This document shows, in pieces, positions 16,825 through 25,241 of a stretch of DNA of 64,000 nucleotides. Position numbers and translations under genes: made by a program. The stretch spans positions 54,451 through 118,450 of the forward strand of contig NZ_JAPSLK010000020.1 of assembly GCF_031180885.1 (NCBI RefSeq), written 5' to 3'. The notes beneath the pieces were generated by a model that saw only the letters and a program-made list of their open reading frames with translations, did no database searches and had not been told where the DNA came from. How positions within the stretch are numbered: position 1 is the stretch's first letter; each line of letters opens with the position of its first letter. Source of the DNA: Saccharothrix sp. GTDB taxonomy: Bacteria; Actinomycetota; Actinomycetes; Mycobacteriales; Pseudonocardiaceae.

Positions 16825-17553
16825 TCATCGTCCCAGGTGGGCGCCGCCGTTGACCGGGATGACCTGGCCGGTGATGTGGCCCGCCTCCGGCGAGGTGAGG
16901 AACGCCACGGTCGCGGCCACGTCCGCCGGTGTCCCGGCGCGGCCGTTCGCGGTCTGGGAGATGAGCGTCCGGCGGCGCTGGTCGGTCATCCCGCCGCCGA
17001 AGAACTCGGTGTCCTCGATGAAGCCCGGCGACACCACGTTGGCCGTGATGCCCCGCCCGCCCAGCTTGAACGCCAGCTCCGCGGTCCACGCCTCGACCGC
17101 CGCCTTGGCCGCGCCGTAGCTGCCACCGCCGCGCCGGCCCGCGATGGAGCCGATGGTCACCACGCGGGCCTGCTCGGCGAGCCGGGGTTCCAGCGCGGTG
17201 GTGACCAGGACGGCCGTGACGACGTTCGACTCGTAGGCCGCGAGCCACTGGCCGCGCAGGTCGTCGCCACCCGTGAGCCCGCCGGCGTTGTTCACCAGCA
17301 CGTCCACAGTGGACGGCAGGTCGGCCAGCGCGGCGTCCACCTGCGCCGGGTCGGCCGCGTCGAACGCCACCGCCCGCGCACCGATCTCCGCCGCCGCGGC
17401 CCGGAGCACGTCCTCCCGCCGACCTGTGATCACCACTTCCAGCCCACGCGCCACCAGTTCCGCCGCGATGGCCCGCCCGATACCGGTGCCACCACCGGTC
17501 ACCACCGCCGTCCGAGCGCCCTTGCCGCTGTCCGTGCCCGTGTCCGTGCTCAT
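16825..17553 (-). CDS. SDR-family oxidoreductase
   Basis: A 242-residue short-chain dehydrogenase/reductase. The NAD(P)-binding TGGGTGIGRAIA is near residue 18. NNAG lies in VDVLVNNAGG, the catalytic Ser in IGSIAG and YxxxK in SYGAAKAAVEAW, followed by VSPGFIEDT. All catalytic residues are present and the substrate is unknown. The ATG 17553 overlaps the stop of the upstream MBL gene (ATGA), so the two are translationally coupled. An inverted repeat follows the stop. Confidence 0.88.
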   Translation of the reverse strand: MSTDTGTDSGKGARTAVVTGGGTGIGRAIAAELVARGLEVVITGRREDVLRAAAAEIGARAVAFDAADPAQVDAALADLPSTVDVLVNNAGGLTGGDDLRGQWLAAYESNVVTAVLVTTALEPRLAEQARVVTIGSIAGRRGGGSYGAAKAAVEAWTAELAFKLGGRGITANVVSPGFIEDTEFFGGGMTDQRRRTLISQTANGRAGTPADVAATVAFLTSPEAGHITGQVIPVNGGAHLGR

Positions 17554-18635
17554 GCCAGTGCCTGCCACCATCCGTCGACCTGCGGGGGATCGTCCACGTC
17601 GATCCTTTCACCGGGTCGCGGGACGGCGAGCGGGATTTCCCACGCCTTGGCCTCCCGCCACACCCGGTCGACGGGTTCGGACCAGTCGTGGAAGGCCAGG
17701 TTGAACGTCGCCCAGTGCACCGGCACCAGCAGTCCGCCCCGGACGTCCCGGTGCGCGGCCACACCCTCCTCGGGCGTCATGTGGATGTCCGGCCAGCCCG
17801 GCCCGTACGCGCCGATCTGGATCAGCGAGGCGTCGAACGGGCCGTACTTGTCGCCGATGCGCTTGTAGCCGTCGAAGTACCCGGTGTCACCGCTGTAGTA
17901 CACGCGGTGCTCGGGGCCGAGGATGACCCAGGACGCCCACAGCGTGTTGTCGCGCCGGAAGCCGCGGCCGGAGAAGTGCTGGGCGGGCGAGGCGACCAGC
18001 CGGACGCCGGCGACCTCGTGGGACTCGTCCCAGTCCAGCTCGACGATCCGCGACCCGGGCACCTTCCAGCGGCGCAGGTGCGCCCCGATGCCCAGCGGCA
18101 CCACGAAGACGGCGTGCGTGGTGGCGGTCAGGTCCCGGACGGTGGCCTGGTCGAGGTGGTCGTAGTGGTCGTGCGAGATGACGACCGCGTCCACCGGCCC
18201 GACCTCGGCCAACGTGTGCGGCACCGCGTGCAGCCGCTTCGGGCCCACGAGGCGGGACGGCGAGCACCGGTCGCTCCACACGGGATCGAGCAGGATGCGG
18301 GCGCCGTCGATCTCGACCAGGGTGGACGCGTGGCCGTACCAGGTGAGGTGGAGCCCTTCGGTCGCCACGTCGTGCGGGGCGGGCACCAGCGGCACGTCCC
18401 CGACGGGATGCCGTTGCTGCCCACCGAAAACCAGCTCACGCGCGGTGTCCCCGGCACTGCCAGCCGGCATGGTCCGCGTCCGCACGGCGTTGTGGAACTT
18501 CCCGTCCCAGTACCGCGGCGACCGCCACACCCGCTCCCCACCGGGCCGCCCACCCAAGGCCCCCGGCACGTCCCGCAACCCCCACACGACCGCGCCGGCC
18601 GCCAACCCGAGCAGCGCTGCGGTGACCTTCTTCAT
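17550..18635 (-). CDS. MBL-fold metallo-hydrolase, NAPE-PLD/UlaG-like
   Basis: A 361-residue metallo-beta-lactamase-fold protein with an N-terminal hydrophobic anchor or signal (MKKVTAALLGLAAGAVVWGL). The metal ligands lie in ISHDHYDHLD (HxHxDH). Later ligands are in PAQHFSGRG and YYSGDTGYFDGY, and the final His in LVPVHWATF. The WYGHASTLVEIDGARILLDPVWSDR opening of the domain and the long C-terminus match the NAPE-PLD-like group, suggesting a phosphodiester or lipid substrate (inference). It is coupled to the SDR gene by a 4-bp overlap. Confidence 0.88.
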   Translation of the reverse strand: MKKVTAALLGLAAGAVVWGLRDVPGALGGRPGGERVWRSPRYWDGKFHNAVRTRTMPAGSAGDTARELVFGGQQRHPVGDVPLVPAPHDVATEGLHLTWYGHASTLVEIDGARILLDPVWSDRCSPSRLVGPKRLHAVPHTLAEVGPVDAVVISHDHYDHLDQATVRDLTATTHAVFVVPLGIGAHLRRWKVPGSRIVELDWDESHEVAGVRLVASPAQHFSGRGFRRDNTLWASWVILGPEHRVYYSGDTGYFDGYKRIGDKYGPFDASLIQIGAYGPGWPDIHMTPEEGVAAHRDVRGGLLVPVHWATFNLAFHDWSEPVDRVWREAKAWEIPLAVPRPGERIDVDDPPQVDGWWQALA

Positions 18636-18717
18636 GGCTCCTCCAACGCCAAGACGCCCGACCGGGTTCCCCCACCGGACGCCGCCAACCCGAGACCCCC
18701 GTCACCTCCGGTCGAGA

Positions 18718-19266
18718 TCACGGACGGTCAACCACCGACACCAGGACCTGGCCCAGCACCGCCGCGAGAACGACCAAGACGTACAAGGCGACCGGCCGGC
18801 GCGGCAGCCGCTCCGGCGGGCGCACCACCTCACCCACGGCCCTCCCCCGTTCCAGCGCGGCCGTCAGCAGGGCCTCGTTGCGCCCGCGCCGCGCGGCGTA
18901 GGAGGGAGACAGCTTCGACCACAGCCAAAGCTGGTCGAACTCCCACACCTCCTCCCCACCCCCGGCGAACACGAGGTGCAGCCGGTTGAACTCCTCCTCC
19001 ACGCGGGCGATCGCGCTCCACCGGTACACCGACGCCGTCAACGACCGCACGACCAGCACCCCGCCGTCGTTCCACACCAACCGAGGCCGCAACCCCGACC
19101 GCCACATCAGCTCCACCAGCGGCAACGCCACCACCAACGACACCGCCCACGCCGGCACCCACCCCGGCAACACCACCAACTCGGCCGCCGGCACCCCACC
19201 CGCGAACAACGCGCACATCACGGCCGCGAAGTAGTTGATCAGCGCACTGCGCCTGATCTCCCCCAC
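18718..19266 (-). CDS. Two-helix membrane protein with possible PH-like domain
   Basis: A 182-residue protein of unknown function. Two N-terminal hydrophobic segments (about residues 10-32 and 36-52) precede a beta-rich stretch (GLRPRLVWNDGGVLVVRSLTASVYRWSAIARVEEE) that resembles bacterial PH-like (DUF2581/bPH) domains. A final membrane segment closes the protein (ALYVLVVLAAVLGQVLVSVV). The GTG 19266 has a GGGAGGGG site. It begins 22 nt beyond the pyc terminator hairpin. Confidence 0.6.
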   Translation of the reverse strand: MGEIRRSALINYFAAVMCALFAGGVPAAELVVLPGWVPAWAVSLVVALPLVELMWRSGLRPRLVWNDGGVLVVRSLTASVYRWSAIARVEEEFNRLHLVFAGGGEEVWEFDQLWLWSKLSPSYAARRGRNEALLTAALERGRAVGEVVRPPERLPRRPVALYVLVVLAAVLGQVLVSVVDRP

Positions 19267-19279
19267 GTCCCCTCCCGAA

Positions 19280-19320
19280 CCACAAAACGGGCCGGGCACC
19301 CCGCGAGGATGCCCGGCCCG
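19280..19320 (-). terminator. Rho-independent terminator of pyc
   Basis: An 11-bp perfect GC stem (arms 19288-19298 and 19310-19320, CGGGCCGGGCA type) with an 11-nt loop. Reading leftward it is followed by TTTTG. It lies 16 nt past the pyc stop codon. Confidence 0.85.
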
Positions 19321-19335
19321 CTCGAACTCCGGCAC

Positions 19336-22300
19336 TCACTCCAGCACGATCAACAGATCGCCACCCTCGACCTGCTGCACCCCGCCCACAGCCAGCCGCT
19401 TCACGCGACCAGCCTTCGGCGCGGTGATAGCGGCCTCCATCTTCATGGCCTCGATGGTCGCCACCGTCTGACCGGCCTCCACCGAGTCGCCCTCCGCCAC
19501 CGACGGCGTGACGACCCCGGCGAACGGCGCGGCCACGTGGTCCGGATCCGCGCGGTCGGCCTTCTCCGCCGCCGGGATCTCCGCCGCGATCGACCGGTCC
19601 CGGACCTGGATCGGCCGGAGTTGGCCGTTCAGGGTCGCCATGACCGTCCGCATGCCGCGCTCGTCGGCCTCGCCGATGGCCTCCAGGCCGATCAGCAGCC
19701 GCACACCCGGCTCCAGGTCGACCTGGTACTCCTCCCCCGGCCGCAAGCCGTAGAAGAAGTCCTTGCTGGTCAACACGCTCGTGTCGCCGAACGCATCCCG
19801 GTGGGCCCGGAACTCCTTGGTCGGCGCCGGGAACAGCAACCGGTTCAGGGTGTTGCGGCGGTCCGTGGCCAGGCCCTCCTCGTCCTCCGGGGTCAGCGAA
19901 GCCACGCCCTTGGGAGCCGCGCGGCCCTGCAAGGCCTTGCTGCGGAACGGCTCCGGCCAGCCGCCGGGCGGGTCGCCCAGCTCGCCGGACAGGAAGCCGA
20001 CGACCGACGCCGGGATGTCGAACCGGCCCGGGTCCGCCTCGAAGTCCTTCGGGGAGACGCCCGCGCCCACCAGGTGCAGCGCCAGGTCACCGACCACCTT
20101 GGACGACGGCGTCACCTTCACCAGGCGACCGAGCATCCGGTCCGCCGCCGCGTACATGGCCTCGATCTCCTCGAACTTCTGCCCGAGACCGAGCGCGACC
20201 GCCTGGGTGCGCAGGTTCGACAGCTGACCGCCGGGGATCTCGTGGTGGTACACGCGACCGGTCGGGCCGGGGATGCCGGACTCGAACGGCGCGTACACCT
20301 TGCGCACGGCCTCCCAGTACGGCTCGATGTCGCACACCGCCTGCAACGACAGACCCGTCGCGTGCTCGGTGTGGTCGGTGGCCGCGACGATCGCCGACAG
20401 CGGCGGCTGGGACGTCGTCCCCGCCATGGACGCCGCCGCGCCGTCCACCGCGTCCACACCGGACTGGATGGCCGCGAGGTAGGTCGCCAGCTGGCCGCCC
20501 GCCGTGTCGTGCGTGTGCAGGTGCACCGGCAGGTCGAACTCCTTGCGCAGCGCGCCGATCAGCCGGGCCGCGGCGGGCGGGCGGAGGAGGCCCGCCATGT
20601 CCTTCACGGCCAGCACGTGCGCGCCCGCGCCGACGATCTGCTCGGCCAGCTTGAGGTAGTAGTCGAGCGTGTAGAGCCGTTCGTCCGGGTTGGACAGGTC
20701 GGCCGTGTAGCACAGGGCCACTTCGGCGACCGCCGTCCCGGTCTCCCGCACCGCCTCGATCGCCGGCCGCATCTGCTCGACGTCGTTCAAAGCGTCGAAG
20801 ATCCGGAAGATGTCGATGCCGGTCTTGGTGGCCTCCTCGACGAACGCGGTCGTCACGGCCTCCGGGTACGGCGTGTAGCCGACGGTGTTGCGCCCGCGCA
20901 GCAGCATCTGGAGGGTGATGTTCGGGACGGCCTCGCGCAGCGCCGCCAGCCGCTCCCACGGGTCCTCGGCGAGGAACCGCAGCGCCACGTCGTAGGTCGC
21001 GCCGCCCCACGCCTCCAGGGACAATAGCTGCGGCGTCAGGCGCGCCACGTGCGGCGCGACCGCGAGCAGGTCCTTGGTGCGCACGCGGGTCGCCAGCAGC
21101 GACTGGTGGGCGTCGCGGAACGTCGTGTCGGTGACCTGGAGCGCCTTGCTCTCCCGCAGCCACCGGGCGAAGCCCTCGGGCCCCAGCTCGGTCAGCTTCT
21201 GCTTGGACCCCGCCGGCGGTTCGGCGTTGAGGTCGACGACGGGCAGCTTGTCCTTCGGGTCCACCGCGGACGGGCGCGGGCCGTTGGGCTTGTTGACCGT
21301 CACGTCCGCCAGGTAGGTCAGCAGGCGGGTGCCGCGGTCGGCGGAGTGCCGCGCGGTCAGCAGGTGCGGGCGCTTCTCGATGAACGAGGTGGTGACCCGG
21401 CCCTCGAAGAAGTCCTCGTCGTCCAGCACCGCCTGGAGGAACGGGATGTTCGTGGACACACCGCGGATGCGGAACTCCGCCACGGCGCGCCGCGCGCGGG
21501 CCACGGCCGCGGCGAACGTCCGGCCCCGGCAGGACAGCTTGACCAGCATCGAGTCGAAGTGCGCGCTGACCACGGTGCCCGCGCCGGTGGTGCCGCCGTC
21601 GAGCCGGATGCCCGAGCCGCCCGGCGAGCGGTAGGCGCTGATCATGCCGGTGTCGGGGCGGAACCCGTTGGCCGGGTCCTCGGTGGTGATGCGGCACTGG
21701 AGGGCCGCGCCGCGCAGCTGGACGGTGTCCTGGCTCAGGCCGAGGTCAGCCAGCGTCTCGCCGGAGGCGATGCGCATCTGCGACTGGACCAGGTCGACGT
21801 CGGTGACCTCCTCGGTCACCGTGTGCTCGACCTGGATGCGCGGGTTCATCTCGATGAAGACGTAGTTGCCGTTCGGGTCGAGCAGGAACTCGACGGTGCC
21901 CGCGTTGCGGTAGCCGATGTGGCGGGCGAACCGGACGGCGTCGTTGCAGATGCGCTCGCGCAGCTCGGGGTCGAGGTTGGGCGCGGGCGCGATCTCGATG
22001 ACCTTCTGGTGGCGGCGCTGCACCGAGCAGTCCCGCTCGAACAGGTGGATCACGTCGCCCTCGCCGTCGGCGAGGATCTGCACCTCGATGTGCCGGGGCT
22101 CGACGACGGCCTGCTCCAGGAACACCGTCGGGTCGCCGAACGCCGACTCGGCCTCGCGGGACGCGGCCTCCAGGGCCTCGCGCAGCGCGGCCGGGTCCTC
22201 GACGCGCCGCATGCCGCGGCCACCGCCGCCGGCGACAGCCTTCACGAACACCGGGAAGTCGATCTCCTTGGCCGCCTCCAGCAGCGCGTCGATGTCGCTG

Positions 22301-22713
22301 GACGGCTCGCTGGAGCGCAGCACGGGCAGCCCGGCCTCCCGGGCGGCGGCGATCGCGCGCGCCTTGTTGCCGGTCAGCTCCAGCACCTCGGACGGCGGTC
22401 CGACGAACGTGATCCCGGCGTCGGCGCACGCCTTGGCCAGCTCGGGGTTCTCCGACAGGAAGCCGTAGCCCGGGTACACCGCGTCGGCGCCCGCCTTGCG
22501 GGCGGCCTTGATGATCTCGTCGACGGAGAGGTAGGCCCGGACGGGGTGGCCGGGTTCACCGATCTCGTAGGACTCGTCGGCCTTCAGCCGGTGCAGTGAA
22601 TTGCGGTCCTCGTGGGGGAAGACGGCAACCGTGCCGGCACCCAGCTCGTAGGCAGCGCGAAAAGCCCGGATCGCGATCTCGCCGCGGTTGGCGACAAGAA
22701 CCTTGCGGAACAT
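19336..22713 (-). CDS. pyc: Pyruvate carboxylase
   Basis: A biotin-dependent anaplerotic enzyme converting pyruvate and bicarbonate to oxaloacetate. It has 1125 residues, the full single-chain length. The biotin carboxylase domain (about 1-450) opens MFRKVLVANRGEIAIRAFRA and has the ATP-grasp segment with KAVAGGGGRGMRRV. The carboxyltransferase domain (about 530-800) has TFRDAHQSLLATRVRT, EAWGGATYDVALRFL and metal-site residues in HTHDTAGG. The biotin carboxyl carrier domain is C-terminal, with biotinyl Lys1091 in EAMKMEA. It is monocistronic with its own terminator. Confidence 0.97.
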   Translation of the reverse strand: MFRKVLVANRGEIAIRAFRAAYELGAGTVAVFPHEDRNSLHRLKADESYEIGEPGHPVRAYLSVDEIIKAARKAGADAVYPGYGFLSENPELAKACADAGITFVGPPSEVLELTGNKARAIAAAREAGLPVLRSSEPSSDIDALLEAAKEIDFPVFVKAVAGGGGRGMRRVEDPAALREALEAASREAESAFGDPTVFLEQAVVEPRHIEVQILADGEGDVIHLFERDCSVQRRHQKVIEIAPAPNLDPELRERICNDAVRFARHIGYRNAGTVEFLLDPNGNYVFIEMNPRIQVEHTVTEEVTDVDLVQSQMRIASGETLADLGLSQDTVQLRGAALQCRITTEDPANGFRPDTGMISAYRSPGGSGIRLDGGTTGAGTVVSAHFDSMLVKLSCRGRTFAAAVARARRAVAEFRIRGVSTNIPFLQAVLDDEDFFEGRVTTSFIEKRPHLLTARHSADRGTRLLTYLADVTVNKPNGPRPSAVDPKDKLPVVDLNAEPPAGSKQKLTELGPEGFARWLRESKALQVTDTTFRDAHQSLLATRVRTKDLLAVAPHVARLTPQLLSLEAWGGATYDVALRFLAEDPWERLAALREAVPNITLQMLLRGRNTVGYTPYPEAVTTAFVEEATKTGIDIFRIFDALNDVEQMRPAIEAVRETGTAVAEVALCYTADLSNPDERLYTLDYYLKLAEQIVGAGAHVLAVKDMAGLLRPPAAARLIGALRKEFDLPVHLHTHDTAGGQLATYLAAIQSGVDAVDGAAASMAGTTSQPPLSAIVAATDHTEHATGLSLQAVCDIEPYWEAVRKVYAPFESGIPGPTGRVYHHEIPGGQLSNLRTQAVALGLGQKFEEIEAMYAAADRMLGRLVKVTPSSKVVGDLALHLVGAGVSPKDFEADPGRFDIPASVVGFLSGELGDPPGGWPEPFRSKALQGRAAPKGVASLTPEDEEGLATDRRNTLNRLLFPAPTKEFRAHRDAFGDTSVLTSKDFFYGLRPGEEYQVDLEPGVRLLIGLEAIGEADERGMRTVMATLNGQLRPIQVRDRSIAAEIPAAEKADRADPDHVAAPFAGVVTPSVAEGDSVEAGQTVATIEAMKMEAAITAPKAGRVKRLAVGGVQQVEGGDLLIVLE

Positions 22714-23016
22714 TCGGCGTTCCCTCCCAGGTCACTCGGCGGACAATCAAGGCACGCTACCGTGAGGTTCCCGCTGGTCGGGAGTTCCATCCCACGTGAC
22801 GGACGTCATCCTGATCGTTCACTCGTCCGGTCAAGCACGGGCGCGGCCGGGGAATTGTCCCGTGCGGACGTCCCGCCCGCAGCCCCCGACCGATCGGCTC
22901 ACACTGCGGGACGCCGACAAGTGCGGTGGACTGTGAGCGCACGATCACCGACCCGTTACAGCGCGTTCGCTGCATCGGGTGAGTGGTGGAGTCGACTTCT
23001 CGGTAGGGTTGGGCAT
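22714..23016. promoter_or_regulatory. Divergent intergenic region between pyc and the DivIVA-like gene
   Basis: This 303-bp region has no gene. It should hold the pyc promoter (leftward) and the promoter of the coiled-coil gene (rightward). A TAGGGT hexamer at about 23004-23009 lies 7 nt before the coiled-coil ATG, suggesting a very short leader or a different start site. No clear operator was seen. Confidence 0.4.
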
Positions 23017-24366
23017 ATGGCCGGGGCTGAAGGGACGGGGCAGCCTGCTGCCCGCACCCACTTCGACGTCGTTCTGCGCGGGTACAACCAGCGGCAGGTC
23101 AACGAGCGCGTGACACGCCTGGAGTTCGACCTGAAGAACTCCAACCGGGCGCGCGACGCCGCGTCGGCCCAGGTCGGCGAGCTGACCAAGCTGCTCAACA
23201 GCACCCGCGCGGAGCTGGACAAGGTCAAGGCGCAGCTGGGGAACCTGGCCAACAGCCCGGTCAACGCCTCGAACGTCACCGAACGCGTGCGCGTGATGAT
23301 GACGCTGGCCGAGGAGGAGATCGCCGACATCCGCAAGGGCGCCCTCGACCAGGCCAACGCCACCCGCGCCGAAGCCGAGCGCTTCGCCGCCGAGGGCCGG
23401 GCCGCCCACCAGCGCGCGATGGGCGAGGTCGAGGAACGCCGCAAGCAACTGGAGGCGGCCCACAAGCAGCGCACGGCCGAGCTGGAGCAGCAGTACCAGG
23501 AGCGCCGCGCCGAACTCGAGCGCGCCCACGAGGACCGCCGCGCCGAGCTGGAGCGCTCGCACGAGGAACTCCGCGCCAAGCTGACCGCCGAACACGAGGC
23601 CCTCCTCGCCCAGACCCGCGCCGACCACGACCGCCTGGCCGCGGAGTTCGACGAGAAGACCAAGGACCTGGAGAAGCGCCGGGTCGACCTGGACGCCAAG
23701 TACAAGGGCTACCACGACGACCTGGACAAGGAGTACGACGAACTCCGCACCACCCTCCGCAAGGAGCACGAGGTGCACGTCGTCGAGGCCAAGGCCGAAG
23801 CGGCGAAGCTGCTGGAAGCCGCCCGGGCGGACGCGGAGAAGCTCCGCGCGGACTCCGCCAAGCAGGTCGCCGACCTGGAGTCCGAGGCCCTGGCCAAGGC
23901 GGAGAAGGCGGTCGCTGAGGCCAACGCGACGGCCGAGAAGACGCTGTCGGAGGCCAAGGCCGCGGCCGAGAAGACGACCTCGGAAGCGGACAGTTATGCC
24001 GAACGCACCCGCGGCGAGGCCGACACCTATGCCGAACGCACCCGCGGCGAGGCGGATTCCTATGCCGAGCGCACCCGCGGTGAGGCGGATGCCCACGCGG
24101 ACCAGCGGATCACGGCGGCCGACCGGAAGCTGACCGAGCTGCACACCGTGCACAAGGCGCTGACCGAGCAGTTCACGGCGGCCCAGGAGGCGGTCCTCAA
24201 CGCGGTAGCCACCCTTTCGCCCCTCGACATCGAGGCGGAGGAGGAGGCTGCGGCGGCAGAGGGGACTGCGTCAGAGGGCGCTGCGGCGAAGGAGGAGGCT
24301 GCCGCGGAGGACACGCCCGAGTCCGAGCAGCCGACCAAGCAGCTGCCCATCCCGAAACCGAGCTAA
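23017..24366 (+). CDS. DivIVA-domain long coiled-coil protein
   Basis: A 449-residue cytoskeletal-type protein. An N-terminal DivIVA-like segment (HFDVVLRGYNQRQVNERVTRLEFDL, about residues 14-38) is followed by almost continuous charged coiled coil to about residue 400. An acidic, Ala/Glu-rich tail ends TKQLPIPKPS. About residues 322-358 contain four near-identical 11-residue units (ADSYAERTRGE type), encoded at about 23980-24090. Similar proteins (Scy/FilP/DivIVA group) organise polar growth and hyphal tips in filamentous actinomycetes. The ATG 23017 was chosen because the DivIVA motif follows at the expected distance. Confidence 0.8.
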   Translation: MAGAEGTGQPAARTHFDVVLRGYNQRQVNERVTRLEFDLKNSNRARDAASAQVGELTKLLNSTRAELDKVKAQLGNLANSPVNASNVTERVRVMMTLAEEEIADIRKGALDQANATRAEAERFAAEGRAAHQRAMGEVEERRKQLEAAHKQRTAELEQQYQERRAELERAHEDRRAELERSHEELRAKLTAEHEALLAQTRADHDRLAAEFDEKTKDLEKRRVDLDAKYKGYHDDLDKEYDELRTTLRKEHEVHVVEAKAEAAKLLEAARADAEKLRADSAKQVADLESEALAKAEKAVAEANATAEKTLSEAKAAAEKTTSEADSYAERTRGEADTYAERTRGEADSYAERTRGEADAHADQRITAADRKLTELHTVHKALTEQFTAAQEAVLNAVATLSPLDIEAEEEAAAAEGTASEGAAAKEEAAAEDTPESEQPTKQLPIPKPS

Positions 24367-24404
24367 CGCCCCCACGCCACAAGCGACCCCAACGCTTTTC
24401 ACCG

Positions 24405-24490
24405 CACAGCGCCTGCTTTTGCCGAGCAGCGCCTGCTTTCGCTTTTGCCGCGCAGCGGCTGCTTTTGCCGCGCAGCGGCTGCTTTTGCCC
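24405..24490. repeat. Four tandem ~20-bp direct repeats
   Basis: Units of the form CGCAGCGGCTGCTTTTGCCG are at 24405-24424, 24425-24450 (with a 6-nt insertion), 24451-24470 and 24471-24490. They begin about 40 nt after the coiled-coil stop codon. Each unit contains a small CAGCnnCTG dyad. No coding role is evident. Confidence 0.85.
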
Positions 24491-24507
24491 GGGCTTGCCA
24501 AGCCACA

Positions 24508-24655
24508 GGAAGGGCCTCGGTTCGTCCCCCGTACGGCCTGGGCGCAGCCCAACCACGCTTTGGTCCTTTCCGCAACCACGCTTTACCGGTTGCGGAAAGG
24601 ACCAAAGCGTGGTTGCCTCCGGCAGGCCGTGCGGGGGACGAACCGACGCCCTTCC
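24508..24655. repeat. 148-bp palindromic element A
   Basis: Outer arms of 33 bp (24508-24540 and 24623-24655) match at 31 positions. After short asymmetric spacers, inner arms of 27 bp (24551-24577 and 24588-24614) are perfectly complementary around a 10-nt loop. The folded structure would be a near-complete hairpin of about 60 bp. No gene lies inside. It looks like a small palindromic (MITE/REP-type) element. Confidence 0.85.
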
Positions 24656-24915
24656 ACCCCCGGGGGCCTGCCGCGCGGCGAGCGCCGCTTTTGATCTTTC
24701 GAGCGCGCCAGCGCGTTCGGCTCGAGAGCGCGTCAGCGCAGTTCAAGAGCGCGAAGGGCGTTCAAGAGCGCGAAGCGCGTTCCTCCTCCAGCCGCGCGGA
24801 GCGCGTTGCGTTCGGCCCCGCGAAGCGTGGACTTGAGCGCGTAAGCGCAATCTCAAAGATTAAAAGAGCCTCGCCGGCGGGCGAGCCGCCAAGGATGACA
24901 CAACTACAACTGCGG

Positions 24916-25083
24916 GGGCTTCTTGCTTGTGTCATCCTCGCTGACCCGGCAAAGCCGACCACATTTTTGGTCGGATGCCGCTAAAAATTTTGCTCGTTCC
25001 TCACAAAATTTTCGGCTGCACCCGACCAAAAATGTGGTAGCCCTTCGGGCGGGCCATACGGGGATGACACAAGCAAGAAGCCC
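24916..25083. repeat. 168-bp palindromic element B with AT-rich core
   Basis: Perfect outer arms of 22 bp (24916-24937 and 25062-25083), perfect middle arms of 16 bp (24959-24974 and 25022-25037, CCACATTTTTGGTCGG) and inner arms of 9 bp (24984-24992 and 25004-25012, AAAATTTTG) are nested around one centre. Weaker pairing continues outside the outer arms. An alternative hairpin on the left uses GGATGACACAA (24893-24903) and its complement at 24927-24937. The element lies between convergent genes. Confidence 0.85.
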
Positions 25084-25106
25084 AAGTTGAGCTGTGTCCC
25101 CACCGG

Positions 25107-25211
25107 CGGACTGCCCGCACGGCAACGCGGACTAGCCGCGCGGCGAGGCGGGCTGGCCGCATCGCGAGGCGGACTGGCCGTGCGGCAACGCGGGCTGGCC
25201 GTGCGGTTGCG
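25107..25211. repeat. Five tandem 21-bp repeats
   Basis: Five adjoining units of exactly 21 bp start at 25107, 25128, 25149, 25170 and 25191 (consensus like CGGGCTGGCCGCGCGGCGAG plus G). They end 30 bp before the lipoprotein stop codon. The period is a multiple of three, but no gene reads through them in a plausible frame. Confidence 0.8.
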
Positions 25212-25241
25212 GAGGCCGGTTGTCGGGGGAACGTGGGCTGG

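Larger units (their letters stand above)
24367..25241. other. 875-bp gene-free repeat island
   Basis: No credible gene is present. In order the region holds four 20-bp tandem repeats, palindromic element A, and a cluster of short GCGCG-containing dyads (about 24690-24865: units like GAGCGCGAAGCGCGTT and GCGCGTAAGCGC). It then holds palindromic element B and five 21-bp tandem repeats. Several stretches are AT-rich (around 24984-25012) against the very GC-rich background. The neighbours are the 3' end of the coiled-coil gene and the convergent 3' end of a lipoprotein gene, so no promoter is interrupted. Confidence 0.7.

Noticed and set aside
20087..21697. Long frame inside pyc on the same strand
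   Set aside because: Arg/Gly-rich shadow frame; pyruvate carboxylase domains are continuous in the other frame.
24399..24984. Several short frames within the 24.4-25.0 kb repeat island
   Set aside because: They translate tandem repeats and palindrome arms, overlap on both strands and have no start signals or family resemblance.
24405..25211. CRISPR array
   Set aside because: Tandem units adjoin without spacers of unique sequence and no cas genes are present.
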